A stretch of 64,000 nt of DNA, from the NCBI RefSeq assembly GCF_003952185.1, contig NZ_RXFS01000011.1, positions 184,418 through 248,417 of the forward strand. The letters are read 5' to 3'. The notes beneath the pieces are model-generated. The model worked only from the letters and a program-made list of their open reading frames with translations. It made no database searches and was not told where the DNA came from. The position numbers and the translations under genes are program-made. The stretch comes from Variovorax sp. 679. GTDB lineage: Bacteria > Pseudomonadota > Gammaproteobacteria > Burkholderiales > Burkholderiaceae_C. Within the stretch, counting starts at the first letter, position 1; every line of letters starts with the position of its first letter. Of this stretch, positions 50,674-59,628 are shown one piece after another.

Positions 50674-52664
50674 TCCCCCGCCAACGCCACCACAGGGTCC
50701 AGCCGCGCGGCATTGCGTGCCGGCATGAACCCGAAGATCACGCCGGTCAGTACGGCGCAGCCGAAGGCGCCGACGCTCGCCGCCAGCGAGAACAGCACCG
50801 GTACGCCGGCCAGCATCAGCCCCACGACGATGCCCAGCCCCGTGACGACGCCCACGGTGCCACCCACCGAAGTCACCAGCACCGCCTCGGTCATGAACTG
50901 CCGGAGGATGTCGCGCTGGCGCGCACCCGTCGCCATGCGGATGCCGATCTCGCGCGTGCGCTCGCGCACCGTCATGAGCATCACGTTCATCACGCCGATA
51001 CCACCGACGATCAGCGACACGATGGCGATCAGCCCCAGCATCAGCGTCATCGCGCGCGCCGTCTCGGTCTGCACGCGCAGCGCCTCGACGCGGTTCCAGA
51101 TGCGCACTTCGCGACCGGCCTGCTGGCGCGCCAGCTGTGCCTCGATGGCCTCCGCCGTTTCCTGCGCCCGCTCGATGTCGCGCACCTGCACGGCGATCCA
51201 CGTCGGGTGCGGGTGGCCGTAGATGCGCGTCGTTGCCGCGGACAGCGGCACCACCACGCGGTCGTCCTGGTCCTCGCCGTCGTTCGCGCCCTTGGCGGCC
51301 AGCACGCCGACGATCTGGAACGGCACCTTGTCCACCAGGATGTCCTGGCCGACGGGGCTTTGACCGTCCGCGAACAGCAGCTTGCGCACCGTCTGGCCGA
51401 TCACGGCCACCTTGGCGACGCGCAGCTCGTCGTCCGCATCGAACATCACGCCTTCGGCCACGCCCCAGCCGAGCACCGACGAGAAGTCGATCGTGGCGCC
51501 GCCGCCCTCGGTCAGGTGGTCGATGTTGCCGCGCCGCACCACCACCTTGTCCTCGATGTAGGGCGCCACGCCCTCCACGTTGGGCAGCATGCGGATGGCG
51601 TCCGCGTCGGCCAGTGTCAGCGGCGCCCCGGGATTGCGGGTGCTCACGACCTGGGCCGAGACGAACATGGTCCGCGTGCCGAAGGTCTCGAACTGCGCCA
51701 TGACCTTCTTCTGCGAGCCGCCCCCGACCGCGAGCATCACGATGACCGACGCCACGCCGATGACGATGCCCAACAGCGTGAGCCCGGTGCGAAAGCGGTT
51801 GCTCCACATCACGCGCCATGCCGTGCGCGTGGCCTCGCGCATGTCGGCGGCCATGGAGGCTCCGCCGCGCGAAGCCTGCGGATCGGGCATCGCCATGCCG
51901 GCCACGGCGGCCGCCGGCACCGCGCCGCCCGAGTCCTCGACGATGCGCCCATCGCGGATCTCGATGATGCGCCGCGCCTGCGCCGCCACCGAGCGGTCGT
52001 GGGTGATGAGGATGACGGTGTGGCCCGCGTCCGCCAGCTCGTGCAGCAGCGCCATCACTTCGGCACCGCTCTTGCTGTCCAGGGCGCCAGTGGGCTCGTC
52101 GGCAAGGATGATCCGCCCGCCGTTCATCAGCGCGCGCGCGATGGCCACGCGCTGCTGCTGCCCGCCCGACAGCTGGTGCGGCCGGTGGTGCAGCCGCTCG
52201 CCCATGCCCAGCCGTTCGAGCAATGCGACGGCGCGCGTGTGCCGCTCGGCTTCGGGCATTCCGGCGTAGAGCGCAGGAATCTCGGTGTTCTCCAGCACCG
52301 ATTCGCTGGGCACCAGGTGGTAGCCCTGGAACACGAAGCCGAAGGCCTCGCGGCGCAGCCACGCGAGCGCATCGGCGTCGAAGGTGGACACGTCGCGCCC
52401 GTCGAACAGGTAGCGCCCCGCGCTGGCCCGGTCGAGGCAGCCGAGGATGTGCATCAGCGTGGACTTGCCGGACCCTGAAGCGCCGACGATGGCGACGAAC
52501 TCGCCCGCGTGCAGCTGCAGGGAGATGCCGTGCAGCACCGTCACGGCAGGGCTGCCGCCTTCCGCGCCCTCACCTTCCCTGCCGCCGTACGACTTGCGGA
52601 TGTCCTGCAACTCGATCAGGGGCCTCGGGGCCTCCCCGGGCGCAGGCTGCTGCGGCGGCGTCAT
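50670..52664 (-). CDS. MacB-type ABC transporter (ATPase + permease)
   Basis: About 664 aa. ATPase domain: Walker A GASGSGKST (residues ~61-69), LSGGQQQR signature near 165, Walker B LADEPTGALDS near 188. Then an N-terminal permease helix at about 285, a large periplasmic MacB_PCD domain and three C-terminal helices (LGLIAIVSLIVGGIGVMNVMLM and so on). Full MacB length. ATG at 52662-52664 overlaps the HlyD stop. It would push substrate through the outer-membrane channel. Homologue of PvdT. Confidence 0.9.
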   Translation of the reverse strand: MTPPQQPAPGEAPRPLIELQDIRKSYGGREGEGAEGGSPAVTVLHGISLQLHAGEFVAIVGASGSGKSTLMHILGCLDRASAGRYLFDGRDVSTFDADALAWLRREAFGFVFQGYHLVPSESVLENTEIPALYAGMPEAERHTRAVALLERLGMGERLHHRPHQLSGGQQQRVAIARALMNGGRIILADEPTGALDSKSGAEVMALLHELADAGHTVILITHDRSVAAQARRIIEIRDGRIVEDSGGAVPAAAVAGMAMPDPQASRGGASMAADMREATRTAWRVMWSNRFRTGLTLLGIVIGVASVIVMLAVGGGSQKKVMAQFETFGTRTMFVSAQVVSTRNPGAPLTLADADAIRMLPNVEGVAPYIEDKVVVRRGNIDHLTEGGGATIDFSSVLGWGVAEGVMFDADDELRVAKVAVIGQTVRKLLFADGQSPVGQDILVDKVPFQIVGVLAAKGANDGEDQDDRVVVPLSAATTRIYGHPHPTWIAVQVRDIERAQETAEAIEAQLARQQAGREVRIWNRVEALRVQTETARAMTLMLGLIAIVSLIVGGIGVMNVMLMTVRERTREIGIRMATGARQRDILRQFMTEAVLVTSVGGTVGVVTGLGIVVGLMLAGVPVLFSLAASVGAFGCAVLTGVIFGFMPARNAARLDPVVALAGE

Positions 52665-53848
52665 TCCTTCGCCGCCTTGCCCACGACGATGCGTTCGCCG
52701 GCCTGCGCCCCTTCGAGCACCTGTGCGGCCAGGCGGTTGCGCGCGCCGATGCGCAGTTCGCGCGGCTCCACCTTGCCGTCGGCGCGCAGCACCCTGGCGG
52801 TGAAGCGGTCGGTGCTGCCGGCCACGGGAACCAGCGCGGCCAGGGGCACCGTGAGCACGTCCTTCTCGGCGTACTCGACGAACGAGACCTTCGCGGTCAT
52901 CTGCGGCATGAGTTCGCCGTCGGCGTTGTCGACGTCGAAGAGCGCGGTATAGACCACGACCTTGCTGGCCGCGGCCGACTGGCGTGCTCCGCTGTCGCTG
53001 TTGCCCGATTTGTTTTCGGGCACCGGCGGCGCGGGCAGCAACTGGCGCACCTTGCCCTGCCACTGGCGCCGGCTCTCACCGAGCGTGGTGAAGTAGACCG
53101 GCATGCCCGCCTTGATGCGACGCACGTCCGCCTCCGACACCTCGGACCACACCGTCATCGACGACAGGTCGGCAATGCGCAGCACATTGGGCGTCTGGTA
53201 GGTCGCATTCAGTGTCTGGCCTTCGCGCGCCTCGACGGACACGATGGTGCCGGCCGTCGGCGCATAGATGCGGGTGTAGCCGAGCCGCGCCTCGTCGGCC
53301 TTCAGCGTGGCCTGGGTCTGCGCGATCTGGGCTTCGAGGTTGCGCACGCGCGCGGCGGCGGAAGCCAGCGTGGCCTCGGCGCCCTGCACGTCTTCCTCGC
53401 GCGTCGCGCCGTCGGCCGCCATCTGGCGCTGCCGCGCCTGTTGCTGCTGAGCGAGGCGGTGCTGCGCCTGCTGGTCGGCCAGCTGGGCCCGCTGGCCCGC
53501 GAGCGACGCGCGGCCCGCATCGACAGTGGCCTGCTGCACGCTCGGATCGATCTCGACCAGCAGCTGCCCCTTGGAGACGATGTCGCCGGGTTGCACCCGC
53601 AGCTTGAGGATCTGCCCCGAGACCTGCGCGCCCACGTCGACGTAGTGCCGCGGCTGCAGCACGCCGAGCGCGGTGACGCTCGATTCGATGGTGGCGCGCG
53701 CCACGGGCACCGACTCGACCTGCGCGGCGGAGCCGCGCCCCCAGAGCATGCTGGCGCCCGCCACGGCCGCCAGCGACACGAGCAACAGAGCCACCGCATA
53801 GCGACGACCGGCGCCCTTCGCGGCACCGCTGCTGACACCACTGTTCAA
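52661..53848 (-). CDS. HlyD/MacA-type periplasmic adaptor
   Basis: 395 aa, starting at a TTG (53846-53848) because no ATG or GTG is suitably placed. Membrane anchor at residues ~17-36 (YAVALLLVSLAAVAGASMLWG, in part), lipoyl half-motif GAQVSGQILKLRVQPGDIVSKGQLLVEID, a coiled coil rich in Gln/Ala (about 105-175), then the second lipoyl half and beta-barrel domains. Partner of MacB and OMF, like PvdR. It starts 12 bp after the Fur-like gene. Confidence 0.87.
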   Translation of the reverse strand: MNSGVSSGAAKGAGRRYAVALLLVSLAAVAGASMLWGRGSAAQVESVPVARATIESSVTALGVLQPRHYVDVGAQVSGQILKLRVQPGDIVSKGQLLVEIDPSVQQATVDAGRASLAGQRAQLADQQAQHRLAQQQQARQRQMAADGATREEDVQGAEATLASAAARVRNLEAQIAQTQATLKADEARLGYTRIYAPTAGTIVSVEAREGQTLNATYQTPNVLRIADLSSMTVWSEVSEADVRRIKAGMPVYFTTLGESRRQWQGKVRQLLPAPPVPENKSGNSDSGARQSAAASKVVVYTALFDVDNADGELMPQMTAKVSFVEYAEKDVLTVPLAALVPVAGSTDRFTARVLRADGKVEPRELRIGARNRLAAQVLEGAQAGERIVVGKAAKE

Positions 53849-53860
53849 CCCGCCACCCCG

Positions 53861-54463
53861 CTAGGCTGAAAGACGCTGCGTGCGTGGCCGCGCATGAAAG
53901 CCCGCCAGCGGCAGCATTCCGGCGCCGTGACCGCCCGGCTCGTCGGATTGCGGCTCATACGAACCCGCCGGCGTTGCGCCCTGGTTGCGGCACGTCGAAC
54001 AGGGGCCGTGGATCTGCACGTCGAACGCACCGGCCGACGGCAACCCCCTGCTCAGCGCCACGCGCGTGAGCACTTCGCGCAGATCGCGGTCATGAACCTC
54101 GGCGACGGCGCCGCAGCCTCCGCAGCGCATGCGCACGCCGCCGGATTCCGCGTCCTGCATCTTGTAGCGGAACACCGCCAGCGCGCCGCCGCGGCTGCGC
54201 ACCCATTCGCGCATGATCAGGCCGCTCTGCTCGAACTCCCTGAGGATGCGGTAGACCGTCGTCAGGCTCACCGAGGTGCCTCGCAGCAGCATGCGGCGGA
54301 AAACCTCTTCGCCTCGCTGCCACTCTTCCCCGGCGTCCGCGAGGGTCTGGAGCACGCAGAGGCGCACCACGGACGGCTTGATGTTGGCCGCCCGCAGCTG
54401 CACCAGAAAGGCGGGGCGCTGTTGCTGCTGCAGGGCTTTCTGTGCTTGCGGCTGGTCGTTCAC
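53861..54463 (-). CDS. Divergent Fur-family regulator with missing regulatory histidines
   Basis: 200 aa, longer than usual Fur (~150). N-terminal winged helix (residues ~28-90): IKPSVVRLCVLQTLADAGE, VSLTTVYRILREFEQSGLIMRE. The Cys4 zinc site is present: CGGC (near 115) and CSTC (near 158). The HHHDH cluster that forms the regulatory metal site in classical Fur is replaced by DAESGGV. A ~40-residue tail rich in Gly and Pro follows. GTG start overlaps the ABC stop. It may be a metal-independent or differently triggered repressor of the cluster. Confidence 0.82.
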   Translation of the reverse strand: MNDQPQAQKALQQQQRPAFLVQLRAANIKPSVVRLCVLQTLADAGEEWQRGEEVFRRMLLRGTSVSLTTVYRILREFEQSGLIMREWVRSRGGALAVFRYKMQDAESGGVRMRCGGCGAVAEVHDRDLREVLTRVALSRGLPSAGAFDVQIHGPCSTCRNQGATPAGSYEPQSDEPGGHGAGMLPLAGFHARPRTQRLSA

Positions 54464-56142
54464 GCGGCGAGGCTTTCGAGTCGGGGCCGGGCGCGGTCTT
54501 CCGCGATGCGCCCCGCGCGCATGGTGATCACGCGGTCGGCCAAGTGGAAGTAGCGGTCGTCATGCGAGATCACGACCAGCAGGTGCCCCTTGGCACGCAG
54601 TTCGGGCAGCAGCTCGGTGTAGAAGAGATGACGGAAGGTCGGGTCCTGGTCGGCCGCCCATTCGTCGAACACCAGCACCGGCCGTCCTTCGAGGTAGGCG
54701 TGCACCAGCGCCAGGCGCTTGCGCTGGCCGGTGGAAAGATCGGTAGTGGTGAAGGAGCCGTCCTTCACGGAGACCTTGTGCGCGATCTCCAGTCGCTCGA
54801 GGTACGGCAACGCGGCCTCGGGCAGGCCTGTGGGGGCCGCGCCGCCGGAGCCGTCGGCCACCAAGTCCTCGAACAGGTAGAAGTCGGAGAACACGGTGGT
54901 GAAGAGCTGCCGGTAGTCGTCGCGGGCCTCGGGCGTGACGGCTTTGCCGTCGACGAATATCTCCCCGCCCTGCGGCGCGTAGAGGCCCAGCAGCAGCTTG
55001 ATCATGGTGGTCTTGCCGGAGCCGTTGTCGCCGACCACGAAGACCAGCTCGCCCTTGTTCAAGCGCAGGTCGACGGGGCCCAGCACGAACGAATCGCTGC
55101 CCTCGGCCGCCTCGAAGGCATAGCGCACGCCGCGCAGTTCGATGGCGCTGCCCAGGCGCACTTCGCTGGGCGCGCGGTCCAGGTGCAGGTGCGGTTCGGG
55201 GCTGGCGAAACGCGTCGACAGGTCGGCGATGCGCTGGAACGCGACCTTGGCGCGCCCCACGCCCGGCAGCGCGCCTGCGATCTGGTCGATCGGCCCCTTG
55301 AGAAACAGCAGCACCAGCACGAAGCCGCTCAGCACCACGGGATCGGTGTGGCGGAAGGCCGCCCAACCCAGGATCAGCGCGATCAGCAGGAAGAACAGCG
55401 CCGAGCCGAAGGCCGTGGCGATCACGTAGGTGTTGATAGCCCGGCTGTTGACGGTGCGGATGCTGTCGACGATGCGCTCGATCTGCTCGCCGAACACCAG
55501 CGCGCGGCGCGAGCGATGCATGCGCAGCTCCTTGGCACCTTCGCTGATGCCGCGGTAGGCCTTGTGCAACTGCTCTTCGAAGTCGCGCGCCTTCCAGAAA
55601 CCAGCCACGCCGCGAGTCTGCGCCACCACCTGGATGGAGGCGCCGATCACCAGCGCCGCCATCAGCACGCAGAAGAGCGGAAAGGACAGCACCGCCAGAT
55701 AGGTCAGGCACCCCAGCGCGATGGCCAGCGCGATCAGGGTGGCGGAGAGCGCGAAGGCCACGTCGCTGATCATGTCCACGTCTTGCGACAGCACGGGCAT
55801 GAGCCGGTGCGTGCGGTAGCGCTCCAGGGCATCGATGGGCGCCGACAGGATCTTCTGGGCCAGGCTCTTGCGGACCTGCGACACCAGGCGCTGTCCCACG
55901 AGATTGGTGGAAACGTCGGAGATCACGCGACCGAACAGCGACACCGCGCACAGCGCGACGAACGTCAGCAGCAGCCCGCCGGCCAGGCCGCCGGGCGTGT
56001 TCAGCACCTTGTTGATCGTGGCCAGCAGCAGCACCGTGGCCACGCCGGCTGCAATGCCGGTGATCGATGACAACACCATCCACGGAAGAAAAGGCTTCAG
56101 CAGGCGCCTGATTTCGGCGGCATTGCCATTCGAAGATGTCAT
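54460..56142 (-). CDS. PvdE/SyrD-type cyclic-peptide ABC exporter
   Basis: About 560 aa. Six-helix membrane domain in residues ~1-300, then ATPase with Walker A VVGDNGSGKTT near residue 371, signature LSTGQRKRLALVHAY (in part) and Walker B VLVFDEWAADQDP. The LSTGQ.KR variant of the LSGGQ motif and the DEWAADQDP are typical of the cyclic peptide export ABC group (PvdE, SyrD). In Pseudomonas PvdE moves the acylated pyoverdine precursor to the periplasm. ATG at 56140-56142. First gene of the minus-strand operon, divergent from fhuF. Confidence 0.9.
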   Translation of the reverse strand: MTSSNGNAAEIRRLLKPFLPWMVLSSITGIAAGVATVLLLATINKVLNTPGGLAGGLLLTFVALCAVSLFGRVISDVSTNLVGQRLVSQVRKSLAQKILSAPIDALERYRTHRLMPVLSQDVDMISDVAFALSATLIALAIALGCLTYLAVLSFPLFCVLMAALVIGASIQVVAQTRGVAGFWKARDFEEQLHKAYRGISEGAKELRMHRSRRALVFGEQIERIVDSIRTVNSRAINTYVIATAFGSALFFLLIALILGWAAFRHTDPVVLSGFVLVLLFLKGPIDQIAGALPGVGRAKVAFQRIADLSTRFASPEPHLHLDRAPSEVRLGSAIELRGVRYAFEAAEGSDSFVLGPVDLRLNKGELVFVVGDNGSGKTTMIKLLLGLYAPQGGEIFVDGKAVTPEARDDYRQLFTTVFSDFYLFEDLVADGSGGAAPTGLPEAALPYLERLEIAHKVSVKDGSFTTTDLSTGQRKRLALVHAYLEGRPVLVFDEWAADQDPTFRHLFYTELLPELRAKGHLLVVISHDDRYFHLADRVITMRAGRIAEDRARPRLESLAA

Positions 56143-56216
56143 GCGAAAGTCTTTCCGCCCCTCGGGCGACAACGACCCGGCAGCGTGGACCTCCCAGCAG
56201 CCGGACGGGTAACGAA

Positions 56217-56225
56217 TGAAAGACG
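56217..56225 (-). promoter_or_regulatory. CGTCTTTCA motif before the PvdE-like gene
   Basis: On the minus strand, CGTCTTTCA about 75 bp before the exporter start. The same CGTCTTWCW motif lies before the formyltransferase (57206-57214) and twice before the TonB receptor (59527-59535, 59591-59599). CGTC is the -10 signature of iron-starvation ECF sigma promoters. A -35 element is not clear. Confidence 0.4.
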
Positions 56226-56390
56226 ACCGGGCGGATGACCAAGGTCGCCGGCGGCTCTGAACCGCTCTCCCATTCAACGGGCGACGTTCCGAAATGTTCA
56301 TGCGGCCGTGGCGTGAACACCGGAGCCCGTCATCCGTCCTAGCTGCATGCACGCCGAATTCCGTTTGCCTTCCGGGTCCCGGACCGGGCC

Positions 56391-57161
56391 ATGATTGCGC
56401 TGCTGGAGCCCCTGTTCCAGGGAGAGCACGCGAGGCACGGCGAGGCCCTCCAGTGCGCGCCGCAGCCACCGGCCAGCGCCATCGGGGTGGCCGATCTGCT
56501 GCGCGACCCCGCTTTGCTGACCGACCTGCTGCACCGCCAGGCCCGGCATCTCGGTGCCGACGACCTGCGGGCCGTGGCTTCCGCATGGAGCCTGGAATAC
56601 CTGGGCATGTGGCTGCCTCCCATGGTGGCGGCCGCCAGCGTGCTGCAGCACGCATTTCCGGCCGCGCCCGAGCAGGTCTGGGTGCGCTTCGACGACGCGG
56701 GCGACCCGGTCAGCTTCCACATCCGGGACCTCGGCCGGCCGATGCCGGGCACCAGCACCGCGCAGCGCTACGCGCCGATGTTCTGGCAGCACCTGGAGCC
56801 GCTGTTCGCAGCCATCGGCCGCCTGACGAAGCTCGCGCCGAAAATTCTCTGGAGCAACACGGCGCGGCATCTCGAAACCATATTGAACGAGGCGCTGGCC
56901 CTGACCGGCGGCGCCGCACCGATCGCCCAGGACCGGGACCGGCTGCTGCGCGACGCGACCTGGCCGCAGGCAGCCGCCCATCCCCTGTACGCCCCCCGGC
57001 GCGAGGTGCGCAGGATCGAGGCCGGCCGCTGCGAAACCCTGAAGCTGTATGGCCACTGCTGCCTGAACCACCTGCTGCCCGGCGAAACGCACTGCGGCCC
57101 CTGCCCGCTCGCACCGGCGTATCGCAAGGACCGGGCGGTAGCGGAAGAACGGGAAGCCTGA
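56391..57161 (+). CDS. fhuF: FhuF-type siderophore-iron reductase
   Basis: 256 aa. C-terminal [2Fe-2S] ligands C223-C224-x10-C235-x2-C238 in CCLNHLLPGETHCGPCPL, the FhuF signature; the N-terminal part is helical (DDLRAVASAWSLEYLGMWL). FhuF reduces Fe(III)-hydroxamate siderophores in the cytoplasm, matching the predicted hydroxamate product. First gene of the plus-strand side of the cluster. ATG at 56391 is the family start. Confidence 0.9.
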   Translation: MIALLEPLFQGEHARHGEALQCAPQPPASAIGVADLLRDPALLTDLLHRQARHLGADDLRAVASAWSLEYLGMWLPPMVAAASVLQHAFPAAPEQVWVRFDDAGDPVSFHIRDLGRPMPGTSTAQRYAPMFWQHLEPLFAAIGRLTKLAPKILWSNTARHLETILNEALALTGGAAPIAQDRDRLLRDATWPQAAAHPLYAPRREVRRIEAGRCETLKLYGHCCLNHLLPGETHCGPCPLAPAYRKDRAVAEEREA

Positions 57162-57205
57162 GCGCCGCCTCGCGCCTTCGCACATGAACAGATTCGCGGC
57201 CGCCT

Positions 57206-57214
57206 CGTCTTTCT
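57206..57214 (+). promoter_or_regulatory. CGTCTTTCT motif before the formyltransferase
   Basis: CGTCTTTCT on the coding strand, 48 bp before the ATG, preceded at a 17-bp spacing by TGAA, one mismatch from the TAAA-N17-CGTC pattern of OrbS-type iron-starvation promoters. Candidate ECF target site. Confidence 0.45.
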
Positions 57215-57261
57215 CAGGCGGGGGCATATCAGCCACCACTCAAGACCAACACCGAACGCCC

Positions 57262-58119
57262 ATGCCCAAAGCCAAACTCGTCTACATCCTGTCCCTGAGA
57301 AATGCAGCTGCCGACCAGGCCGGCCAGTTCATCGACTACAAGGGCGAGCGCCGCTACATGAAGTCGCCGCTCGAATACCTCGCCGAGGCGCTGGACGGTA
57401 CGCCGCTGGGCGACGCCTACTCGCTCGAGGGGATCATCTACGACGATGACCAGGCTTCGCCGCGCGACCGCAAGTCGCTGCAGGACTACGGGTTCGCGTG
57501 CGAGCCGGGCAAGAAATGGATCTTCCCCGCGGACCTGCGCACGCAAGGCAAGCGGCTGAACGACATGCTGCACCCCATCGCGTCGACCTACCGGCAACTG
57601 CCTCTGGACGCACCCAACCGCGCCAGCGGAAAGAGCGACTTCGAGCGCCGCCTGTACGACAAGCTGGTTGCGCTCGAGGCCGACGTCGTCGTGCTCGACG
57701 GGCTGCTGGTGATCCTCGACGAACTGGTGCGCCCGGGTGCGCCGTTTCACCGGCGGATCGCGAACATCCACCCTGGCATCACGCGCATCGAATCGCCCTA
57801 CGAGCGCCGCGGCGCGCACGCCACGCTCGACGCGCTGTACGGCGCGCAGGGCAAGCGGGTGGTCGACTGGAACACCCTCGAGAAAATCGATGTCGCTCCG
57901 GTCACCATGACCGGGGCGTCGTTCCACTACGTCGACAACGGCATCGACTCCGGCGAAGTCATCTTCGACGTTCTCGACACGAGGATCGAGCCCGGAGAAT
58001 CGATCCTCGAGCTGCGCTGGAACAACTTCAACAACAGCCTGTTCCCAGCGCTGCACCAGGGCCTGGCCCTGCTGGCCGAGACCGCTGCGGCCGCCGCTCC
58101 GGCCCCGGTTGCCGCCTGA
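57262..58119 (+). CDS. N5-hydroxyornithine formyltransferase (PvdF-like)
   Basis: About 285 aa. C-terminal formyltransferase fold with NIHPGITRIESPYERRGAHATLDALYG (Asn and His of the active site) and HYVDNGIDSGEV (catalytic Asp). The N-terminal part (YILSLRNAAADQAGQFIDYKGERRYM) is that of PvdF, which uses 10-formyl-THF to make N5-formyl-N5-hydroxyornithine. ATG at 57262 is preferred over a longer in-frame start at 57184. A CGTCTTTCT motif lies at 57206-57214 with TGAA 17 bp before. Next gene is the ornithine hydroxylase, its substrate maker. Confidence 0.88.
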   Translation: MPKAKLVYILSLRNAAADQAGQFIDYKGERRYMKSPLEYLAEALDGTPLGDAYSLEGIIYDDDQASPRDRKSLQDYGFACEPGKKWIFPADLRTQGKRLNDMLHPIASTYRQLPLDAPNRASGKSDFERRLYDKLVALEADVVVLDGLLVILDELVRPGAPFHRRIANIHPGITRIESPYERRGAHATLDALYGAQGKRVVDWNTLEKIDVAPVTMTGASFHYVDNGIDSGEVIFDVLDTRIEPGESILELRWNNFNNSLFPALHQGLALLAETAAAAAPAPVAA

Positions 58120-58157
58120 ACACGCGAGCCCTCTTCATACACAGGAGTCGATCTTCA

Positions 58158-59459
58158 ATGCAACACGTCCATGATCTGATCGGGATCGGGTTCGGCCCGT
58201 CCAACATCGCACTGGCCATCGCGCTCGACGAAAAGCGTCACGCAGGCCGCCCGTTCGACGCGCTGTTCATCGAGAAGCAGCTGAGCTTCGCCTGGCACCC
58301 GCACATGCTGCTGGACCATGCGCACATGCAGATCTCGTTCCTGAAGGACCTGGCGACGCTGCGCAACCCGACCAGCCGCTTCACCTTCATCAACTACCTG
58401 CACGAAAAAGGCCGCCTGACGGACTTCGTCAACCTGAAGAGCTTCTTCCCGAGCCGCCACGAGTTCAACGACTACCTGTCGTGGGCCGCGGAGCAGTTCG
58501 ACGACGCCTGTGCCTATGGCGAAGAGGTGTTCGAAGTGCTGCCCGAGGAAAAGGGCGGCGAAGTGGCCCTGCTGCGCGTGCGCTCGCGCAACCACGCGGG
58601 CAAGCTGGTCGAGCGGCTGGCACGCAACCTGGTGGTCAGCATCGGCGGCATGGCCAACATTCCCGACAGCTTTCGCACCCTGCGGAACGACCCTCGCGTG
58701 TTTCATTCCAGCACCTACCTGCAGGACATCGCGCAGATCGGCGACGCGCGGCGCGTGGCCGTGGTGGGCGCGGGGCAAAGCGCGGCCGAGATCTTCATGG
58801 ACCTGCAGGGGCGCCCCGGAGCTCCGCAGGTCGACCTCATCACGCGCGCCCGCTCGATCCGTCCGGCGGACGACAGCCCCTTCGTGAACGAGATCTTCAA
58901 CGCCGAATTCACCGACTACACCTTCAGCCGTTCCGAGGACGAGCGCGCGGCGCTGCTCGACGAGTTCTGGCACACCAACTACGCGGTGGCCGACCTCGAG
59001 CTGATCCAGGAGATCTTCAAGTCGTTCTATCAGCAGCGGGTGGTCGGCGGAAACCGGCTGCGCTTCCTGCGCCGGCACGACATTCGCGGCGTGGCCGCCG
59101 ACGTCCAGGGTGTGCACCTCACGCTGTGGGACCAGAACGCGATGCGCGAGAGCACCGTCCGGTACGACGCGGTCGTGCTCGCCACGGGTTATGCAAGGGA
59201 GCATCACAAGACGCTGCTGTCGCCGCTGGACCCGTACCTGGGGGACTACTCGGTCGACCGGCACTACCGGCTGCAGGGCACGCCGGACTTCCGCCCCGCC
59301 ATCTACCTGCAGGGCGCCTGCGAGGATTCGCACGGCCTCAGCGACACCCTGCTGTCGGTCACGTCGGTACGCACCGGCGAAATCGGCAGCGCCCTGCTCG
59401 CGACGCCGGCCGGTTCCGCCATCCACGTGCACCAGGAGCGCGAAGCGATCGGAACCTGA
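58158..59459 (+). CDS. pvdA: L-ornithine N5-monooxygenase
   Basis: About 433 aa. FAD-binding DLIGIGFGPSNIALAIAL (residues ~6-23), the family FLKDLATLRNPTSRFTFINYLHEKGRLTDFVNL stretch (in part), NADPH-binding VVGAGQSAAEIF near 200, and C-terminal YDAVVLATGY. Full length and complete. It makes N5-hydroxyornithine, the first step of the hydroxamate arm of the siderophore. AGGAG ten bases upstream of ATG at 58158. Downstream of the formyltransferase by 38 bp and upstream of the receptor. Confidence 0.93.
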   Translation: MQHVHDLIGIGFGPSNIALAIALDEKRHAGRPFDALFIEKQLSFAWHPHMLLDHAHMQISFLKDLATLRNPTSRFTFINYLHEKGRLTDFVNLKSFFPSRHEFNDYLSWAAEQFDDACAYGEEVFEVLPEEKGGEVALLRVRSRNHAGKLVERLARNLVVSIGGMANIPDSFRTLRNDPRVFHSSTYLQDIAQIGDARRVAVVGAGQSAAEIFMDLQGRPGAPQVDLITRARSIRPADDSPFVNEIFNAEFTDYTFSRSEDERAALLDEFWHTNYAVADLELIQEIFKSFYQQRVVGGNRLRFLRRHDIRGVAADVQGVHLTLWDQNAMRESTVRYDAVVLATGYAREHHKTLLSPLDPYLGDYSVDRHYRLQGTPDFRPAIYLQGACEDSHGLSDTLLSVTSVRTGEIGSALLATPAGSAIHVHQEREAIGT

Positions 59460-59514
59460 GTTTTTCGGGCATCGGGCCCGGGGCAAAAAAAGTTGTGACG
59501 GCGTGTCTCTGTTT

Positions 59515-59539
59515 TATGAGTTCGAACGTCTTACTCATA
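59515..59539. promoter_or_regulatory. Inverted repeat in the TonB receptor leader
   Basis: TATGAGT-N11-ACTCATA, perfect 7-bp arms, with a CGTCTTACT motif inside (59527-59535) and a second at 59591-59599. The 169-bp gap 59460-59628 thus holds two copies of the motif shared with other cluster promoters. Confidence 0.45.
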
Positions 59540-59628
59540 GAAGCGCCAGAGACCGGAAATCGGGCCGGCATCCGCGCCCGAAGGTAAATACGTCTTACTT
59601 TTAATTGAAACCCTGGAGTCCCTGACTT

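Noticed and set aside
49225..52362. Extended 1045-codon frame through the outer-membrane factor and MacB region
   Set aside because: Only the part from 50673 is the efflux protein; the upstream extension is Arg/Gly/Ala-rich antisense-type text over the MacB gene.
59466..59490. GC hairpin and A-run after the ornithine hydroxylase as a terminator
   Set aside because: The T-rich part precedes, not follows, the stem, and the A-run lies on the wrong side for plus-strand transcription; stem only 5 bp.
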